Shown: positions 36,901 to 50,284, counted from the stretch's first letter. The stretch: DNA of 64,000 bases from Aphelocoma coerulescens (GCF_041296385.1 NC_091020.1:31576001-31640000); one strand, 5' to 3'. Notes: generated by a model not told the origin, from the letters alone. Made by a program: numbers and translations.

Positions 36901-39900
36901 ATAAATGGACATCCCTACAGCACAGCTGCTGCTGCTCACCAACATCCATGGAACAGGAACTGGCTCTGTTGTGGAAAAGATGTGGGAGTTTTCACCTCTG
37001 CTCCACAATTAGTTGTGATCATTATTTTGTTCAGTTCATATCTGTAATACTCACTCAAGTTGCTCAGTGCAGAGGAGATCATTTGTCAGGCATTTCCCGT
37101 ACAATCTTTGGAAAGATTGGAATTTTCTTTGGAAGAACATCCTTTCTGTCTCTTGGCATGTGGACTGTCCTCCATCACATGGAAGCCTGCAGGAGCTGTA
37201 GAAGTCCATACTTAAAGGCTCTCCTGCCCAAGGATGGTCCCAGTGTGTCTCAGGCTGCAGGCAGGTACATTTGGCAGTGGATTTTGGAAGAATCAGTCTG
37301 TTCAGTGGCTCCATGGAAAACAGGAGATTCCAGAGTTGTCTATCAAGCCTTTCCCAAATATGACCTTTAACTTAAAATACTACTAATGATTTAGAGTACG
37401 GAGAATAATTGCTAACACCCTCATGATAAAGTTAAGATAAAGTCTGCATCAGTTTAAAACAACTCTTCTCTTTTGTGTGCTGGGCAGGACCCACTTTGTT
37501 GATAAATAATATCAGAGTGCTGGCTGGTAATAATGGTCTCTCCTTAAATGCAAAAGCTGAAAAGATAAAGGCATTGGTTCCAAGAATTTGTAAATTATTT
37601 CTTTTAGGGAAAATAAAAAATTTCATCAAAGAAGGTGAAAGCCAACAATATGCTACAGTATTATATGCTGACCTCCTCCAAATGTCTCTAATAAGAATAC
37701 AATCTGCTGCAGTTGGATCAGCTAAGCTGGTGTACTGACAAATGGGCTTTATGAAAGAAACAATTATAAACAGATTGCTGCCTATTCATTAACATGAATA
37801 TCACTGCTGGCACATATGTATTCTCCTTGGTTTGTGTTACTGGAGCCAGGAGTGATGGTTTGTATTCCTATTCTGACTGGTTTTCTTCACTGCCCTGAGC
37901 AAACCTCTGTGCAATTTTGTTTTCCCATTCTCAAACATGGAGGGATGCTCTCTGTCTGTCAATGGGAAGGACTTTGGAGTCTGTGCATAAACCAGATCAA
38001 TATCAACTCTTTGTTTTATTATTTAAATGAAATAGGCTTAGTATAGCTGCTCTTATTTACATGACTAGTGAGATGACTCTCCTAAATTAGGACTGGTTTT
38101 GTTATTGCTTTGTCTTAGTTCCTTGGAGATGCTGAAACAGAACGTGCTGCACTTCTGTAAGACATCTCCAGCAGACAAAGAGGTGACAGTGCAAATGCTT
38201 AAGTATTCATTTCTTGCTGAAGAGCTGGCCAGTAATTGTGGCATTCACATGAAAACACTTCCTCTGTTTTTAGATTGCAGATAAATAATTATGAGGAAGG
38301 GAACAAAATAACATTCATTGGTTCAAAAATTTTGGCCAAGCCTGCAAAGGATTCCCTAGGTACCAATTGAGTGAGGTGCTGTGTGAAGTCCCAGAGATGG
38401 ATCTGTGGCACACTGGGTCTGGAAACAAAAGAGGCAACATGCCTGGGGTCAGTGGGCTCTGAAGGGGAACTCCAGGTTTTCTGGAGTGGTCCTGTAGAGA
38501 AGATTCACTCCGGGAGAAGAAACATCTCAGATAGTGGCTGGATGGCAAATGTGTTTTCCTTTCTCATCACCCCACATGCAGCTGTTAGATAAGTTAATTA
38601 GCAAGCTCAAACGAGTTGTTTCATGTGTATTGAATGCGGTCTCCCTTAATTGCATTTCTTTTAAACACTGGACACTCTTCTAAAAGACTGAACATTTTAG
38701 CCTTTTGAAGCTGAAAGCTGTAAAAACTTTATTTTGTGTTTCTGAGAAATGTAGATAGACCTAAAGATTTCATGATCATGTGGTTGCCCATATCTGACTA
38801 ATAATTAAATTGTAAAATTGCAATTTCATATTAGGGTTAGTCTTTTCACCTGCTTTAAAAACTGAAAATCATATTTGGTATATAAACACACACAGAATAT
38901 CCTTCTGATTGAATTTCAAGAGCATATCCAGGAGTAAATGTTTTTAAGCACTTCTAATACTGTAGTCTATAAGAGGAGCAGACACTTCTAAAGCAATGTT
39001 AAAAGTTGTCTTTCATAACTGAGTCAACAGATCATTTTTGTAATAAATTAAAGCAAGTGTTCTCAATTAGAAGAGCTAGTGGCTGTTGGTATTGTACAAA
39101 AAAAAAATCATTCTAATATCCAAAGGGTTAGGGGTGGGGAGGGTCTGTTTGGTTTTGTTTCTCTTTCCAGGGAGATCTTTAACATTGTTTGATGAAGCTA
39201 GTTTCATTTTGAGATTGTTACTGAAGATAAAGGCTTCTGTGTTCTATGGCTGCTTGGATTCTTCGTACATAATGTCCTAGTAATGTCACAGTGCTGCTGT
39301 ATTTAGATCAAACCACTGTTTTGATTGGGTTTTTTGGCTTTTTTTTTTTTAATAAATTCCTTAATTTAAATAAATGAAAACTCTATGTTTTGCTTTAATG
39401 AGGCACAAAATCAGAGATTCCTCAGGTCCTTGGGATCCTGAAGAGGGTTACAGTGAGAGTGGGGTACAGCCCATCTCTTCCTGGGTGCTTTTGTGGCTTC
39501 ATGTGTTTTGTATTTTCTGTCCCACCACATCTTCACAGAGGCTGAGGGAACCAAAAACCAGCCTGAGGTTGTACCTCACTTTGTGCAGGTTCAGGTTCTC
39601 ATCTGAAAGCAGATTTCCCTCCCCTGCCTCCCGCCCTCACCTCCCCAGCCTCCCTCTGCACCATCAGCCAACACAATTTTTGCAGCCTCAGAGGTAAGGT
39701 CAGGGAGAGGGTGACAAAATCACAGCAGGGACACGGGCTTCAGAAGGCTTGGACTGTGCTTTTAAGTGAAGTGAGCACTGCCTGATTTATGAGGCCCTAC
39801 AGAGGACTTTGCCTAAGCTCCAGTCAGACAGAGAGAATGTATTTACAGAAGGAAAACAACAGCCTACCAAGGGTGCTGTTCATGTTCCATACAGAAAGAT

Positions 39901-40735
39901 CTAACACAGAGATAAAGAGTGGCTGCAAAATCACCAGCAGGAGAGTGATGATGCACTGCTTTTTCTTTAAGAGGAGAAAGAAGAATTTTTCGAAGAGGCA
40001 TAAAGAATATTTTTATGAGACTCCTAATGGCAAGCAGTGTCTGCATCAAGTTTCATGAAAGAACACTGAGAAAACAGATTATCTGCATGAAAGCAGCAGC
40101 TACATCCAACAGCTAAACTCAGTAAAACCTAAAGTAATAGACTATATAAATTCAGGTCATGCATATTATCACTTTCCAAACAAACCCAAGCCATTTTTTC
40201 ACAAGGTTTTAACAATCTGAGAGGCTGTGAGATGAAATTTTATTTCTTCTCTTAACAGCTCTTGGTGTTTTTTTTTTCTCTCTGTAACTTCATGTCTTTT
40301 CTATGCAGCAACATCTAGATAATGTTCCCCCTTGGGAGATCTAATCTTCTTAAGACTTTTCCACTGTCTCTGACATGGGATGTGCAGCTTCTCAGAGGAA
40401 AGTCGTGACACTGTTTTGAAGGAAATCCAATTTAAAAACCATGTCAACTTTTTTTAATTCCTCAGGGTGCTTTACAGATGAAAAATACCATAAATGGGCC
40501 TGACTGTGCAATTTCAGGTCTATTGGGTTCTTCTGGGGGAGGAAACACTACAAGTTTCTGCCAAGTCAGTCTAGTTTTTGGGGTTTTGAAATTCTGTTTC
40601 ACATTTGGTATTCAGTAAAAGTAAAAAATAAAATACAGCCTGCTAAAAAATGGTGCTCTGAATTGTCTTGAGTGGAGAAGAGGAACTGCCCAGAGGCTGA
40701 ACAGCTTGAATAGCCCGTTTACAGATGCTTGAGTA

Positions 40736-40925
40736 AATCACAGAACCATAGAAGGCTGGAAAAGACTTCCAAGATCATCAGGTCCAACCTTTGACCAAAC
40801 ACCACCTTGTCCACTAAACCATAGCACTGAGTCATTTCTGGAACACTTCCAGGGATGATGATTCCACCACCCTCCCTAGGCAACCCGTTCCAATGCCTGA
40901 CCACTCTTTCAGTGAAGAAAATACC
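40736..40925 (-). mobile_element. CR1 LINE fragment, antisense
   Basis: Begins aatcacagaaccatagaagg, then ttccaagatcatcaggtcca, gaacacttccagggatgatg, caacccgttccaatgcctga and ctctttcagtgaagaaa, the reverse complement of the CR1 3' end. The remainder of the element is missing. Confidence 0.85.
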
Positions 40926-43061
40926 TGGTTTTCTGGGTTTTTCTTTACTTTATTGCTAATTCTTTTCTTAAGGAAACTTTGTTGTCCTTTGCTGTCAGCA
41001 AATGTCAGTCACACCCTAATAGTGCACCTCTCCACATACCTCTGTTAACTTAAATGGCAGAGGTCTGCAGAGAGGCTCAGGATGCTCCAGACCTGCTAAT
41101 CTGCAGTTATTGCAGTGTGACAGACATTAAAATATCAGGAGCAAAAAGGCAGGCAGTTTGCCTTTTCTGAAAAGCTTGTAGATCGGAAATGACTTGCAAA
41201 GCCAGACTTCAAAAGGACACATTCAAGTGTGCAAAGCCACATGTTTTAAGAAATGAAAGAATTAAGGTTGCCTGTGTCCCATTAATACTGTTCCTTTCCC
41301 CTCATGCACTGTTATTATTATGCCCTCACATAATACCATGTTACTATTATGCATTCACTCCTAGAGGAGAAACTAACCTCTGGCAAACTCAAAATGAAAA
41401 CCAGATGCATCCCTTCAATGGCATCTGCTAATGCATTATGGGTTTCAGACTTTCTTTTAAATCTTAAAAAAAAAAAAAAATTATATACATCTATCTATCT
41501 TTTTTTTTTCCTGCAGGGAAAATCTCACCTAATTGGCTGCTCCCTCCATTTGCAGCAGGAAGGCAACTGGGAATTCTGAAAAATTCATTTGGCCTAAGTA
41601 TTTAGTGCTTTCTCCCACACACAAAGGACTGAGAGCTCTCAGTATCCCATCTCAGTTCCCTTAGATTATCTTGATTCCAGGATGGGGAAGAGGTTGTGGA
41701 ATGAGTCTTATATGTTTCCCTCCCCTTTTTTTGGTGGGGGGAAACTCCTGGTTATTTCCTGAGAGAGCTGGCAGAGGGATGTGAGAAATTCCTTAATCTG
41801 CCCTCCCATTTCCACATATCTTCAGAGTCTGAAAGACACAAATATGAGGCCCAAGAGCTGAGGAGGCAAAGCAGAAGAAATATCTGTGCAAATAGGTGTT
41901 GGGAAGAAGGAAAATATGAACTGCAGAAGGGACGAGACACACCTTGAGGCAGGTTTCACTAGGGCTGAAGAGATGAGAGGAACAAGGAGGGAAAAGTGAT
42001 GGAAGGGATTCCAGTCAGCACTGGAAGGGATTATGTGTAGCCAGGGGCATGGCTTACTTGTTAACTCACATTAAAATAAGTCTGAAAGCAAAGAGAGAAA
42101 CATCAATTCAAACCACAACTGTAATGAGGAATTTATTGCTGATGATACCACAGGCAGTAATAGATCTTTCTGGAAGCTTAAAATCATTGCCTCATTTTGG
42201 GTCTGATATTCACTGTGGAATTAAACATTGACATTTCCCATAGTAAAAAGATCCAGCTGCAGCTGACATTTTATACTTACAGGACCACGATAAACATTAA
42301 AATACAATAAACAATTTGAAGTTCAGATTACATTAGGAATTCACTATGTGGTTCTTGGATTTACGGTAGGAAAGAGGGAAGGAGCCTTCTTTCATACTTA
42401 ATTCCATCATACTAACTTAAATCTTGCATTTTTTCCTCTTTGCTCTTGCAGTGGTTTTTGAGTCAAAGGTTTTTGAGTCTGCAAATGAAACCATAATAGC
42501 TGATCATATTTAAAAGTAGATCTTATGTCTGTGTTTGCTTCTTCATGCATCAAACCCTTGCAGTGATCCACCTGATGTGGCAATGAGTGAAAATCAGTAA
42601 TTTCTCATCAACTATTTCTGTGTCAGCAACAAGTCACAGTAAGAACATCAATGAGTTGGGCCACAGTGACATGATAAAAACAAGAGGCTTAAAACAAGCA
42701 AAACAACGAGGCAGAATACAACATTCTTTCTTCAGATTAACTAACACAAACTGCACAGCAGGAAACAAGCTGCTCCTCTGACACTAATCACCTTTTTTGA
42801 AGGCAACTTAAGCATTCTAGTAATACATGCATGTATTTAGAACACTGCTATAAGCTGCACCTATGGCTCAATCATGCTGATTCTTTGCAGAAAATAATTG
42901 AAAACAAATATATGCAATGTTAATCAACAACAATCCCATAACAAGCACCTTTCTGCATCAGAGGGGACTGATATACATGAGCTAGAATCAGAATGGTGCT
43001 GAGCAGGAACAACCCTTCCTGGGTTCTAGGACTGCACAAAAATCTGTAACCAGCTCCAGTA

Positions 43062-43583
43062 TCACTTCTTTTGTACAAATGCTTCTAGAGGAGCACTGAT
43101 GTGCATTGTCAAAAGATCCAAGAAGTCACCTGTGTTGAGCTTTAGGACGTTCTGGGTTTCCTTTTGATCCTGACACTCGGTCACTCCCTTGCTGTGCTGG
43201 TTTGCTGAGCTGCAGGACTCCTCATCCTCCTTGCCATGGCCCAGCACCAGCAGAGCGCTGCAGCTGCTCCTGCGCTGAAACCCTCCCTGGGCCAGGAACG
43301 GGGGCTGGTTCTGATCTGCCTTTGTTTTCCTTTTGGACCTCTTGCTTTCGTAGTTCCCCAGCTCCATCAGCCTCTCGTTGAAGTATTCCTGCAAAGGTTT
43401 GTCCTGGAAGCCAGGGCTGGTGGTCTGGTGGCCTTTCAAGCAGCCTCCTGAGGAGCTCCCCAGGCAATGGACTAACGAGGCTCTCCTTGGGAAATTATTG
43501 AGTTGTGGTGAGGAGCTCTTCCCTCTTTCCAGATCCTGGAAAATTTGGTTGGAGGCTGGATTTCCCGAATAATTTCTTGATAA
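43062..43583 (-). CDS. Unknown gene, putative terminal exon (173 residues)
   Basis: Minus-strand open frame from an acceptor-like site (pyrimidine-rich stretch, then atttaaaacag, 43584 upward) to a TGA at 43062-43064. It starts LSRNYSGNPASNQIF and ends LEAFVQKK. I see one N-glycosylation sequon (NYS), the RRAS and RRSS kinase-like sites, a central QEYFNERLMELGNY segment likely to be helical, a basic cluster KRSKRKTK at exon residues 81-88 and a hydrophobic C-terminal segment (FLDLLTMHI). It joins in phase 0 with the 45279-45668 frame. I do not recognise the family. The even residue composition and the good acceptor favour a real exon; without homology it stays a candidate. Confidence 0.5.
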   Translation of the reverse strand, partial: LSRNYSGNPASNQIFQDLERGKSSSPQLNNFPRRASLVHCLGSSSGGCLKGHQTTSPGFQDKPLQEYFNERLMELGNYESKRSKRKTKADQNQPPFLAQGGFQRRSSCSALLVLGHGKEDEESCSSANQHSKGVTECQDQKETQNVLKLNTGDFLDLLTMHISAPLEAFVQKK

Positions 43584-45278
43584 CTGTTTTAAATAGAGGG
43601 GGAGGGAGAGGCAGGATTGGGGGCAGAAGGAAGAAGGAAATCTGAATTAAAGTATGCTGGCTTAAATAGAAAAAGGATCTAAGGATTAAGGTTCCGTACA
43701 GTAAACAGCTGTTAGACAGTGTTTGAGATTCTTAATCCAAGTTCCCTGAAGACCAAACAATCCCTCTCTGGAACAGAAGTCCATTGGGTTGAGGTTAATG
43801 CTGAGCACTTTTACCTCCAGCTGACTGTGACTTACTGCCACAATTTTGTGTTGCCTCTGTGAAAATCTAACTTTTTGAAATAATTTCTCACTTGTCTGTC
43901 TTAACAGAACTTTAGGTTTATCCTTTTCAAATTCCATTAGCTTGTAGCTGCTATTTCCCAAGGCAAAACTTGATCCCACTTCTAAGAGATTCTTTTTTTC
44001 CCCCTTTCTTTAATCCCAGGTAACTGCTGAACTGTAGTGTATTTTTACAAGAATTGCAGTTTTCACATATAATATATTTCTACATCTTAAAACAGTGAAG
44101 ATGATGATGATGATGATGATGATGATATTATTATTATTGATAGACATAATTTTTTCTCCTCCTTTCCCATTACAGGATGCCTCTCTCCTTTCTAGCCAGC
44201 CAAATTAATACTCAAGTTATTTAAATAGTAAAGGAAGACCTGGTCCAGCCCCCATTGATACACTTGGGTGTCTTTAGGTTGATTTCAGGGGAACATCCAT
44301 GCTGTGAGTCCTTTTATTGACTGGGAGATAAAATTTTGGTAGAAACTCAGCACGTAAAAGGTTGCCTTTCCAGAGTTTAATGTCCCCTAGATTTTCAAAG
44401 TCCCTGCTCTGCCATTTGCACCTTTCTCACAGGTATTCCAAGACACCCTGGCCTGTCTCAGCTACCAGGAGCAACAGCTGCTTTCTGTACAGCAAGTTAA
44501 GGCAGAGCATGGCTTTTTCTCTGAAAACTTTAGCAGTTTGGCTTGAGAGAAGAACTGTTTTATATTATATTACTGTTTCTAATCAATAAAAAGAAAGACT
44601 ATACTGTTTGTAGATGACAGCCACAGCGAGGTCGTGGAACATTTTGCAATCATTTATTATGCCTGACAATGCCTTTGGTATTAAAAAAAAAAGCCATCAC
44701 TCATGCAGTTTTTGACAATCTCTAATTAAGTCTAGATACTTGCTCAGGGTCCAGCCACAAATCTGGTTGGAGAGCCTGGCAGTGTCTCAGTAGGGCACTC
44801 CATCATCAGCCCCTGGCATGCTGCCTGCTCGTAATGAATGAAAAACATTGAGCTCAAATGAGTAGTAGTGGGTTGGACATGCCATGTAAACTGAAAAGCA
44901 ATCAAGTTTTTGATCTCCCACTATTCCATCACACTTCATTCTGGAAGGGACCCAGCAAATGTGATGTCCCTGCCTAGAGTGGTTGTACTTTTGGAATAAG
45001 TTAGGTAATTGAAGAACACTAAAACCTGACTGAAGCACTCTTCCTAACTCAAACTTTTAAAAATGGTTTAAAAAACAAAATCAACCTAAAAATAATAATC
45101 AGCTTTAAAATGTAGCAGAATAAAACTCTTTCAAGACAAATTTTTCTATACCCAATCACAGCTCAGACTTTATTATCATATCAAACATCAGCTTTCCAGA
45201 GCATAAGGGAATTATTCATCCTGCAGAATAATAGGTAGCAGTCACCATATATTGCAAAGAGAGTTTTGGCACACAAAC
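43584..45278 (-). other. Putative intron of the unknown gene
   Basis: 1.7 kb with a donor AAG|gtttgt at 45278-45273 and an acceptor aaaacag ending at 43584. It contains a GAT/ATT trinucleotide repeat. No further exon is obvious, but small ones cannot be excluded. Confidence 0.4.
44100..44139 (+). repeat. (GAT)n followed by (ATT)n repeat
   Basis: About nine ATG/GAT units run into four ATT units. A simple repeat that may vary in length. Confidence 0.9.
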
Positions 45279-45668
45279 CTTAACATCCTGGAAGCCTGGA
45301 TATTCTGGGATGATGGGCAAGGCACACTTGCTGACAGTGTTTGACCACTCTCGTTTCACCATCCTAGGACAGCAAAGGCCGCTCCTGGAGAGAGGGGATT
45401 GCCCCAGCTCAGGTGGATTTTCAGCAACACCGAGTGGCTTGAAGTGTTTTATGTAGCAAGTTCTCAGGCACAGCATTGAGGCAGGCCTTTCCATGTCAGC
45501 AGGATCCAGAGGAGTTCGGAAGCAGTGTGTATTCCAGAATAACTCTCTCTCCCAGTTTTCCTCTAATGCATAATCTGGTACCAGGGAGTCCCTCGACAAC
45601 CTGCAGTGCCCGGTGCCAGCAGACACAGCACAAACAGCTCCCAGCAGAATCACAAGCAGGGGATGCCT
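45279..45668 (-). CDS. Unknown gene, putative 5' exon with signal peptide
   Basis: Minus-strand frame whose N-terminus HPLLVILLGAVCAVSAGTG looks like a cleavable signal peptide (cleavage after SAG or thereabouts). A domain with seven cysteines follows: HCRLS, NTHCF, MLCLRTCY, SGLCCPRM and SKCALP. The frame would exit at AAG|gtttgt (residue FQDVK) in phase 0 to the 43062-43583 frame. No ATG precedes the hydrophobic run: the codon where Met is expected (45666-45668) is AGG, and an in-frame TAA lies 11 codons further up. The start may come from an undetected upstream exon, from a non-ATG codon (GTG at 45651-45653), or be lost. Family not recognised; secretion is inferred. Confidence 0.5.
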
Positions 45669-45704
45669 TTGCTGAGGTCTGAAACCCTCAAACCATTAAT
45701 GCTG

Positions 45705-45712
45705 CTTTTATC
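45705..45712 (-). promoter_or_regulatory. TATA-like box upstream of the unknown gene
   Basis: GATAAAAG on the minus strand, 37 bp before the AGG codon. A start site about 30 bp downstream would leave almost no 5' UTR, so the match may be accidental. Confidence 0.25.
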
Positions 45713-48700
45713 CTCTGAGAGCTCTTCACAGAAGGCCAGCAAATCTGAACCAACAACGCAAAGGGCTCAGGTGAGGGGGGAATTTGCAGGGATTACAGAG
45801 TCTCCCACCGTCATCTCAGACAGCCTGATGTGGCTGCTGACGTGGCAGCAATTAGAGAAGATCAACAACCACACGCAGGAGTCGTCACTCAGCCTATTTG
45901 GAGCAGGCAGATCACTGCCCTTGTGACTGACCAGGGATCCCTGACACCAAAACACTCAGGGCTTTAGCTCAGCGGGGTGAAAGGTGAATTAAGTCAACAC
46001 ACTGAACCAACAGTTCAGGAAAGACAGTGTAGGAAGCTGCAATAAAAAATTCCTCCCAAGAAGTCCTATGCCACTTGTCTTCCTCCGTGTGGTTGGAGAT
46101 GGGCTACAGCCCTGGAGATCTGAGGAGATCCAGACTGCCTCGTTGTTTGTGTCAGGAGAGGGATGCTCTGCCTTCGAGCAGCCCAGCACCAGTGCAAGTT
46201 TGGCAAGAGACCATGAAAACAGCAGGACTCCTTTCAGCCAAAGATGAGCAAATGTTCCCAGCAAGAAGCCATAGCTGCCCTGAACAGCTTACAACCCACG
46301 TAGTGCAGAGGAAGGGCAGCCAGGGAAGCAGCTTCAGAGTTTTGGTTTGGAGATACATTGGTGGTATCATCTGCTGGAAACAGAGAAATGTGTGTAGTTG
46401 CAACAGTTGGCATATCATGAGCTCTGGCAGCACAGGGCTCCTTACTGTCCCCAGGGACAGGGGACACCTCCTGTCACTGGGAGGGCAGCACCTCCCTTCC
46501 CTGCCCCACTGGGGCCAGTTTGCATGCAGAGCTTTGGCCCTGAGGGATGAATTGACTCTTCTCCATCACATGCTGTGGAGCCATCACTGTGCTCACTGTG
46601 CTTGTGGAAGGAATACAGAGGGGATTCACAATCCCCTCGCCCTCCAGGGCTTCTAGCTTATTCGAGGTATTCATAAATGTTTGCCCACTCTGAATACATT
46701 CATGCAAATATTTGTGGGTGTCCTGGATGAACTACAGATCCCTCTCAATCCAGGGCAACCATAAACATTTGCATGCACATATTCAGAGCCCTGACAGTGC
46801 ACTAAAGAGCTTTGGATGTGATCCATGAGACCATCAGCTGGATGCAGGTCAGTGCTCTAGGCTGTCTGGCAGATGGCTCAGGGCAGGACCCTCAGCAGCA
46901 ACACCCCCCTGGCTGCTGGACCAGCAGGTCAGGAGTGAGAGAGGAGTGAGATGGGAGCCCACAGAAACACTTCCACCCAGTCCTTCTCTATCCAGCTGCA
47001 AAGGTGCAACACTCCTTTCCTTATCAGCTCCAGCATTTTTTCATTTGAGGGTAAAACAATTCTCAGGCAGAGAACAAAACTCGGTGTGAGTGGCTACTGC
47101 AGCTACACCCCCACCAGCCCTCAGGGGTCAGGGTCTGTGCCCACAGCTTTGTATGAGCCACACACAAATTCAGATTTGGGGCTGACAGTAACAATTTGCA
47201 TGTAGAGATGTCACGATGCTCACAAAGTAATGGAACTGTGAGTCATCCCTGCTGCAGCCCTGATTGTTTGCAGTGCTGTTGTATACATAATGGTGCCTTC
47301 ATATAGAAACCCAATGTAGCCTTGCTAGGAGTACCTGAGAAAAAAATTTCAAAAAGCACTAAAAAGATTTCCTGGCGAAGAGTTTTCCCCTAAAAGGCTT
47401 TCCTTGTCCCATTTGGCAGGAAAAAAAATATTAATTTTTTTTATTACTCATCCTTCAAAGATTTTTCAGACACTCCCTGAGCCACAGTTGTTTTGGGGAT
47501 GTGTTCCAGCAAACCTGGATCGGGAAGTCGTTTTGTCTGTGGGTCTTCAGACCAGGTCACTGCCTCCAGGTCTAAATGCCTTCGGGCGTGTAGAGACAGA
47601 GCAATCTGCATTGCAGAAGTGCCTTACCCTGCCAAGGGGGAGAGAAAACAGCAACAGCAGGAGCCCAACTCATTTCACTGGCGAGGGAGAGCTGTATTGT
47701 TTCTCAGACCAAGGTACCCGTGGTGCAGCCCACCCTTGTCGCCCGGCTCAGACAGATGAGAGCTGTGTGACAGCTGCCGCTGACACGGCTGGCCACACGT
47801 AAAGAGTTCCCTCTTTCCTTCTAAACCTGCAGCCTAAAACCTGTTATTATCAAAACCCTGTTCTCCCCTGAAATCGTTTCCCTGGTTCAAGTGAGACACC
47901 AGCAGCTTTCCGCTTGTAATTGCGCGTTGTGCTTAATGAATGTGCGAGCGCTGCACACAATGGGTGACTTCCATGGAGCTGGGAAAAAACAGTCCCACCT
48001 GCCTGCTTTAATGGCAGGTTCTGATTCTACTCCCGCCGTCTGAAACTGGAGTTCATGGAGTTTGCTCTTTTATAACCTCCTGTTCCTTCTTGTGCCGTGT
48101 CATTACTGCGTACAGTGGGGCCAAGGCAGTTCCCTCTTCAGCAAAACTCTCCATCCTGTTTAATACACAGCTTTGCATTACCCTTTGATCCTCCCGTGAA
48201 AAGAAACACGACTTTCAGAAGTGTGTAGGCTTCAGTAGTTATCCACCTTATCTACCAACATTTAGATTATTTTTTAAATAATTTTTTGGATATTTCAGGG
48301 GACAGTCACACTCCTCGTGTCAGATCAGGTGCTCAGGATGTGCACAACCTGCATCAAAACCCAGAAGGATGCTCGCCTGTAAGACTGAGAGCATAAGGAA
48401 ACAAGAGCAAAGTGAAATGCACAGTAAATCTCTTCCTCAGTGCTGTTGAAGGGATGCCACTGCTCCAGCATGCTGTCCTGAACTAGAAACAGTCCAGAGT
48501 CTGCCAGGGGACCAGCAACAGTCCTGCTACAACACCCAGAGCTCAGGAAATCCTCTCTGACCTGCCTTAGTGCCTACAAAGCAGGTAGGTGCTTTCCTCC
48601 AGCCAGCCATCCTGGACCAAATGTGCCATAAATCTTTTAAACCATGAAGAGTTTCTGTGAAATTGGGATAAGTGCTGGCTTGTAACACATAAGAGCAGAG

Positions 48701-50284
48701 ACAGAGAAGTCAGTCCCAAATCCCTGATAAGCCAGAGCCATGTGGGGTTGCAGGGGAGCCAAGCAGAGCTGAAGTTCCTCTGACAGCCCAGGTGTCTGAA
48801 ACAATGCCCAGAAGTGGAAAAGATGAGAGTGAACACACCAACTCCATTGCTGCTGACCACAGGAGCAAAGTGTGTCATGAAAAGAGAAGCAGTGAGCTGT
48901 TCCTGGCACAGAACAGGGCCCTGGTCCCTGTTCCAGGAGTTGGGGGTGGGAGCAGAAGTAGAATTGCAAAAAGCTGAGTCAAAATTTTGTCTTCTGATGT
49001 TACTCAGTTCCCCATTTAGAAAAGGCCTTGGTCTGGCCCTAAGAAGAAGTCTGGGCTATAGCATTGCCTCTGCATCCCAAATTCCCCCAAACCTGGAGGT
49101 GTGACTTCGTATCACTTGGAATTATCTCACCTCCACTTGCCAAGAAGAGCTGCGTGTGTGTGTGGGTAGGGCTGAATCTATCCCCCACTTTACTTTGCAA
49201 TCAAAACCCCTGATCTCACTCACACTCTTTTGACCTCAGACCAAGTTTCATGCGTCTCTTTTCCTTTCTTAGACGGGTAATACTCTTAAAGGAAGAAACA
49301 GATGGCACCCGTTTGCAGATGTCAAATGCTTGCCTCACGTGGCATGTTTACTATTGGATTTTCACCAGAGGCTCGTGGCCCAGATAGTGAGATTTTAGTC
49401 GTAATCACCAGCTTGAAACGTGAAGCAAACACTCACTGACTAGGGTCACTCACTGCTTCTGATTCTCTTTTAAATCATTTGTGGATTGGAATACAGGAAA
49501 GGGATTAAATGCTCGGAGTGCAGGAAGAAAAATATTGGAAGTGGGTGCTCAAGAAGAGATGGAAAAAGAATAAAAAAATGCAACTGCTGCACTCCTGGGA
49601 GGGAAAGGGCAGAGCTACAGAAGGAGGGGACCCACATTTCTCAGGATGTGTGAAGCTGACTTGGGAGCAATGCTGCGGGTGTTTGTGATGAACACTCTGG
49701 TTTACACTCTGCTGTCCTTCCATGCAAACATCCCCCCTGAGCAGTGGAGCAGGCAGGTGTGACCCTTCGTGTCACAGAACAAAGCAGCTGTTAAGTTGTG
49801 GATTTTGCCAAGAGTACGGCTCCCGGGGCTTTTGTTTCTTGGTTTCTTTTCCTGTTTTTGAGTGCAGGTTTCTGAGCTTCCCGGCGGGGTGGCTGAAAGC
49901 GCAGGGAACGCGCTGCTCCCTCTGGGAGAGCAGTGTTCAGCATGGGGTGTCCTCGTCCCTGCTTGCAGCTGGGCTGTGTCAGGAACAAATCCAGCTGGAC
50001 CTGTTGAGCCCCGTGGCAGTTTTGTGGCACTTTTACAACATTGCACATCTCCAAGAAAAGTTCTCTGTAAGGTACGAAAGCAGCCTCTTCCCTCTTAATT
50101 CTGGAAACTAAAGGGGAACATTTAATCATAGTGCTGACACTGCCTGGTGTTTCAGACACATGAAGCCAATGTGGTTATTCCAGAAGACAAAAGTGCCTCA
50201 TCTACCTTCATCCCATGGCCCATCCATGAGATCAGCTCTTCTCAGTGCTACCAAAAAATGTTACAGGCAGAGAATGAGGGACAT
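45713..50284. other. Intergenic region
   Basis: No recognisable gene. A segment around 47690-48000 has scattered CpGs and E-box/homeobox-like words (gacagctgccgctgacac, cttaatgaat) and might be regulatory. The 193-codon plus-strand frame at 46075-46656 has no protein-like features and I did not call it. Confidence 0.6.

Larger units (their letters stand above)
33391..43061. other. Intergenic region downstream of GRK5
   Basis: About 9.7 kb containing one CR1 fragment (40736-40925), A/T runs (35349, 39340, 41467) and no coding sequence I can recognise. Open frames here are short and low in information. A TTTATT near 42133 (AATAAA on the minus strand) could end the unknown minus-strand gene. 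Confidence 0.7.

Noticed and set aside
43222..43467. Second minus-strand frame starting MPGELLRRLLERPP
   Set aside because: It overlaps the better-supported frame 43062-43583 in another phase, lacks splice support and looks like a shadow.
46075..46656. 193-codon plus-strand frame
   Set aside because: No domain, signal or conserved-looking segment and no splice context. Its length is within chance for this composition.
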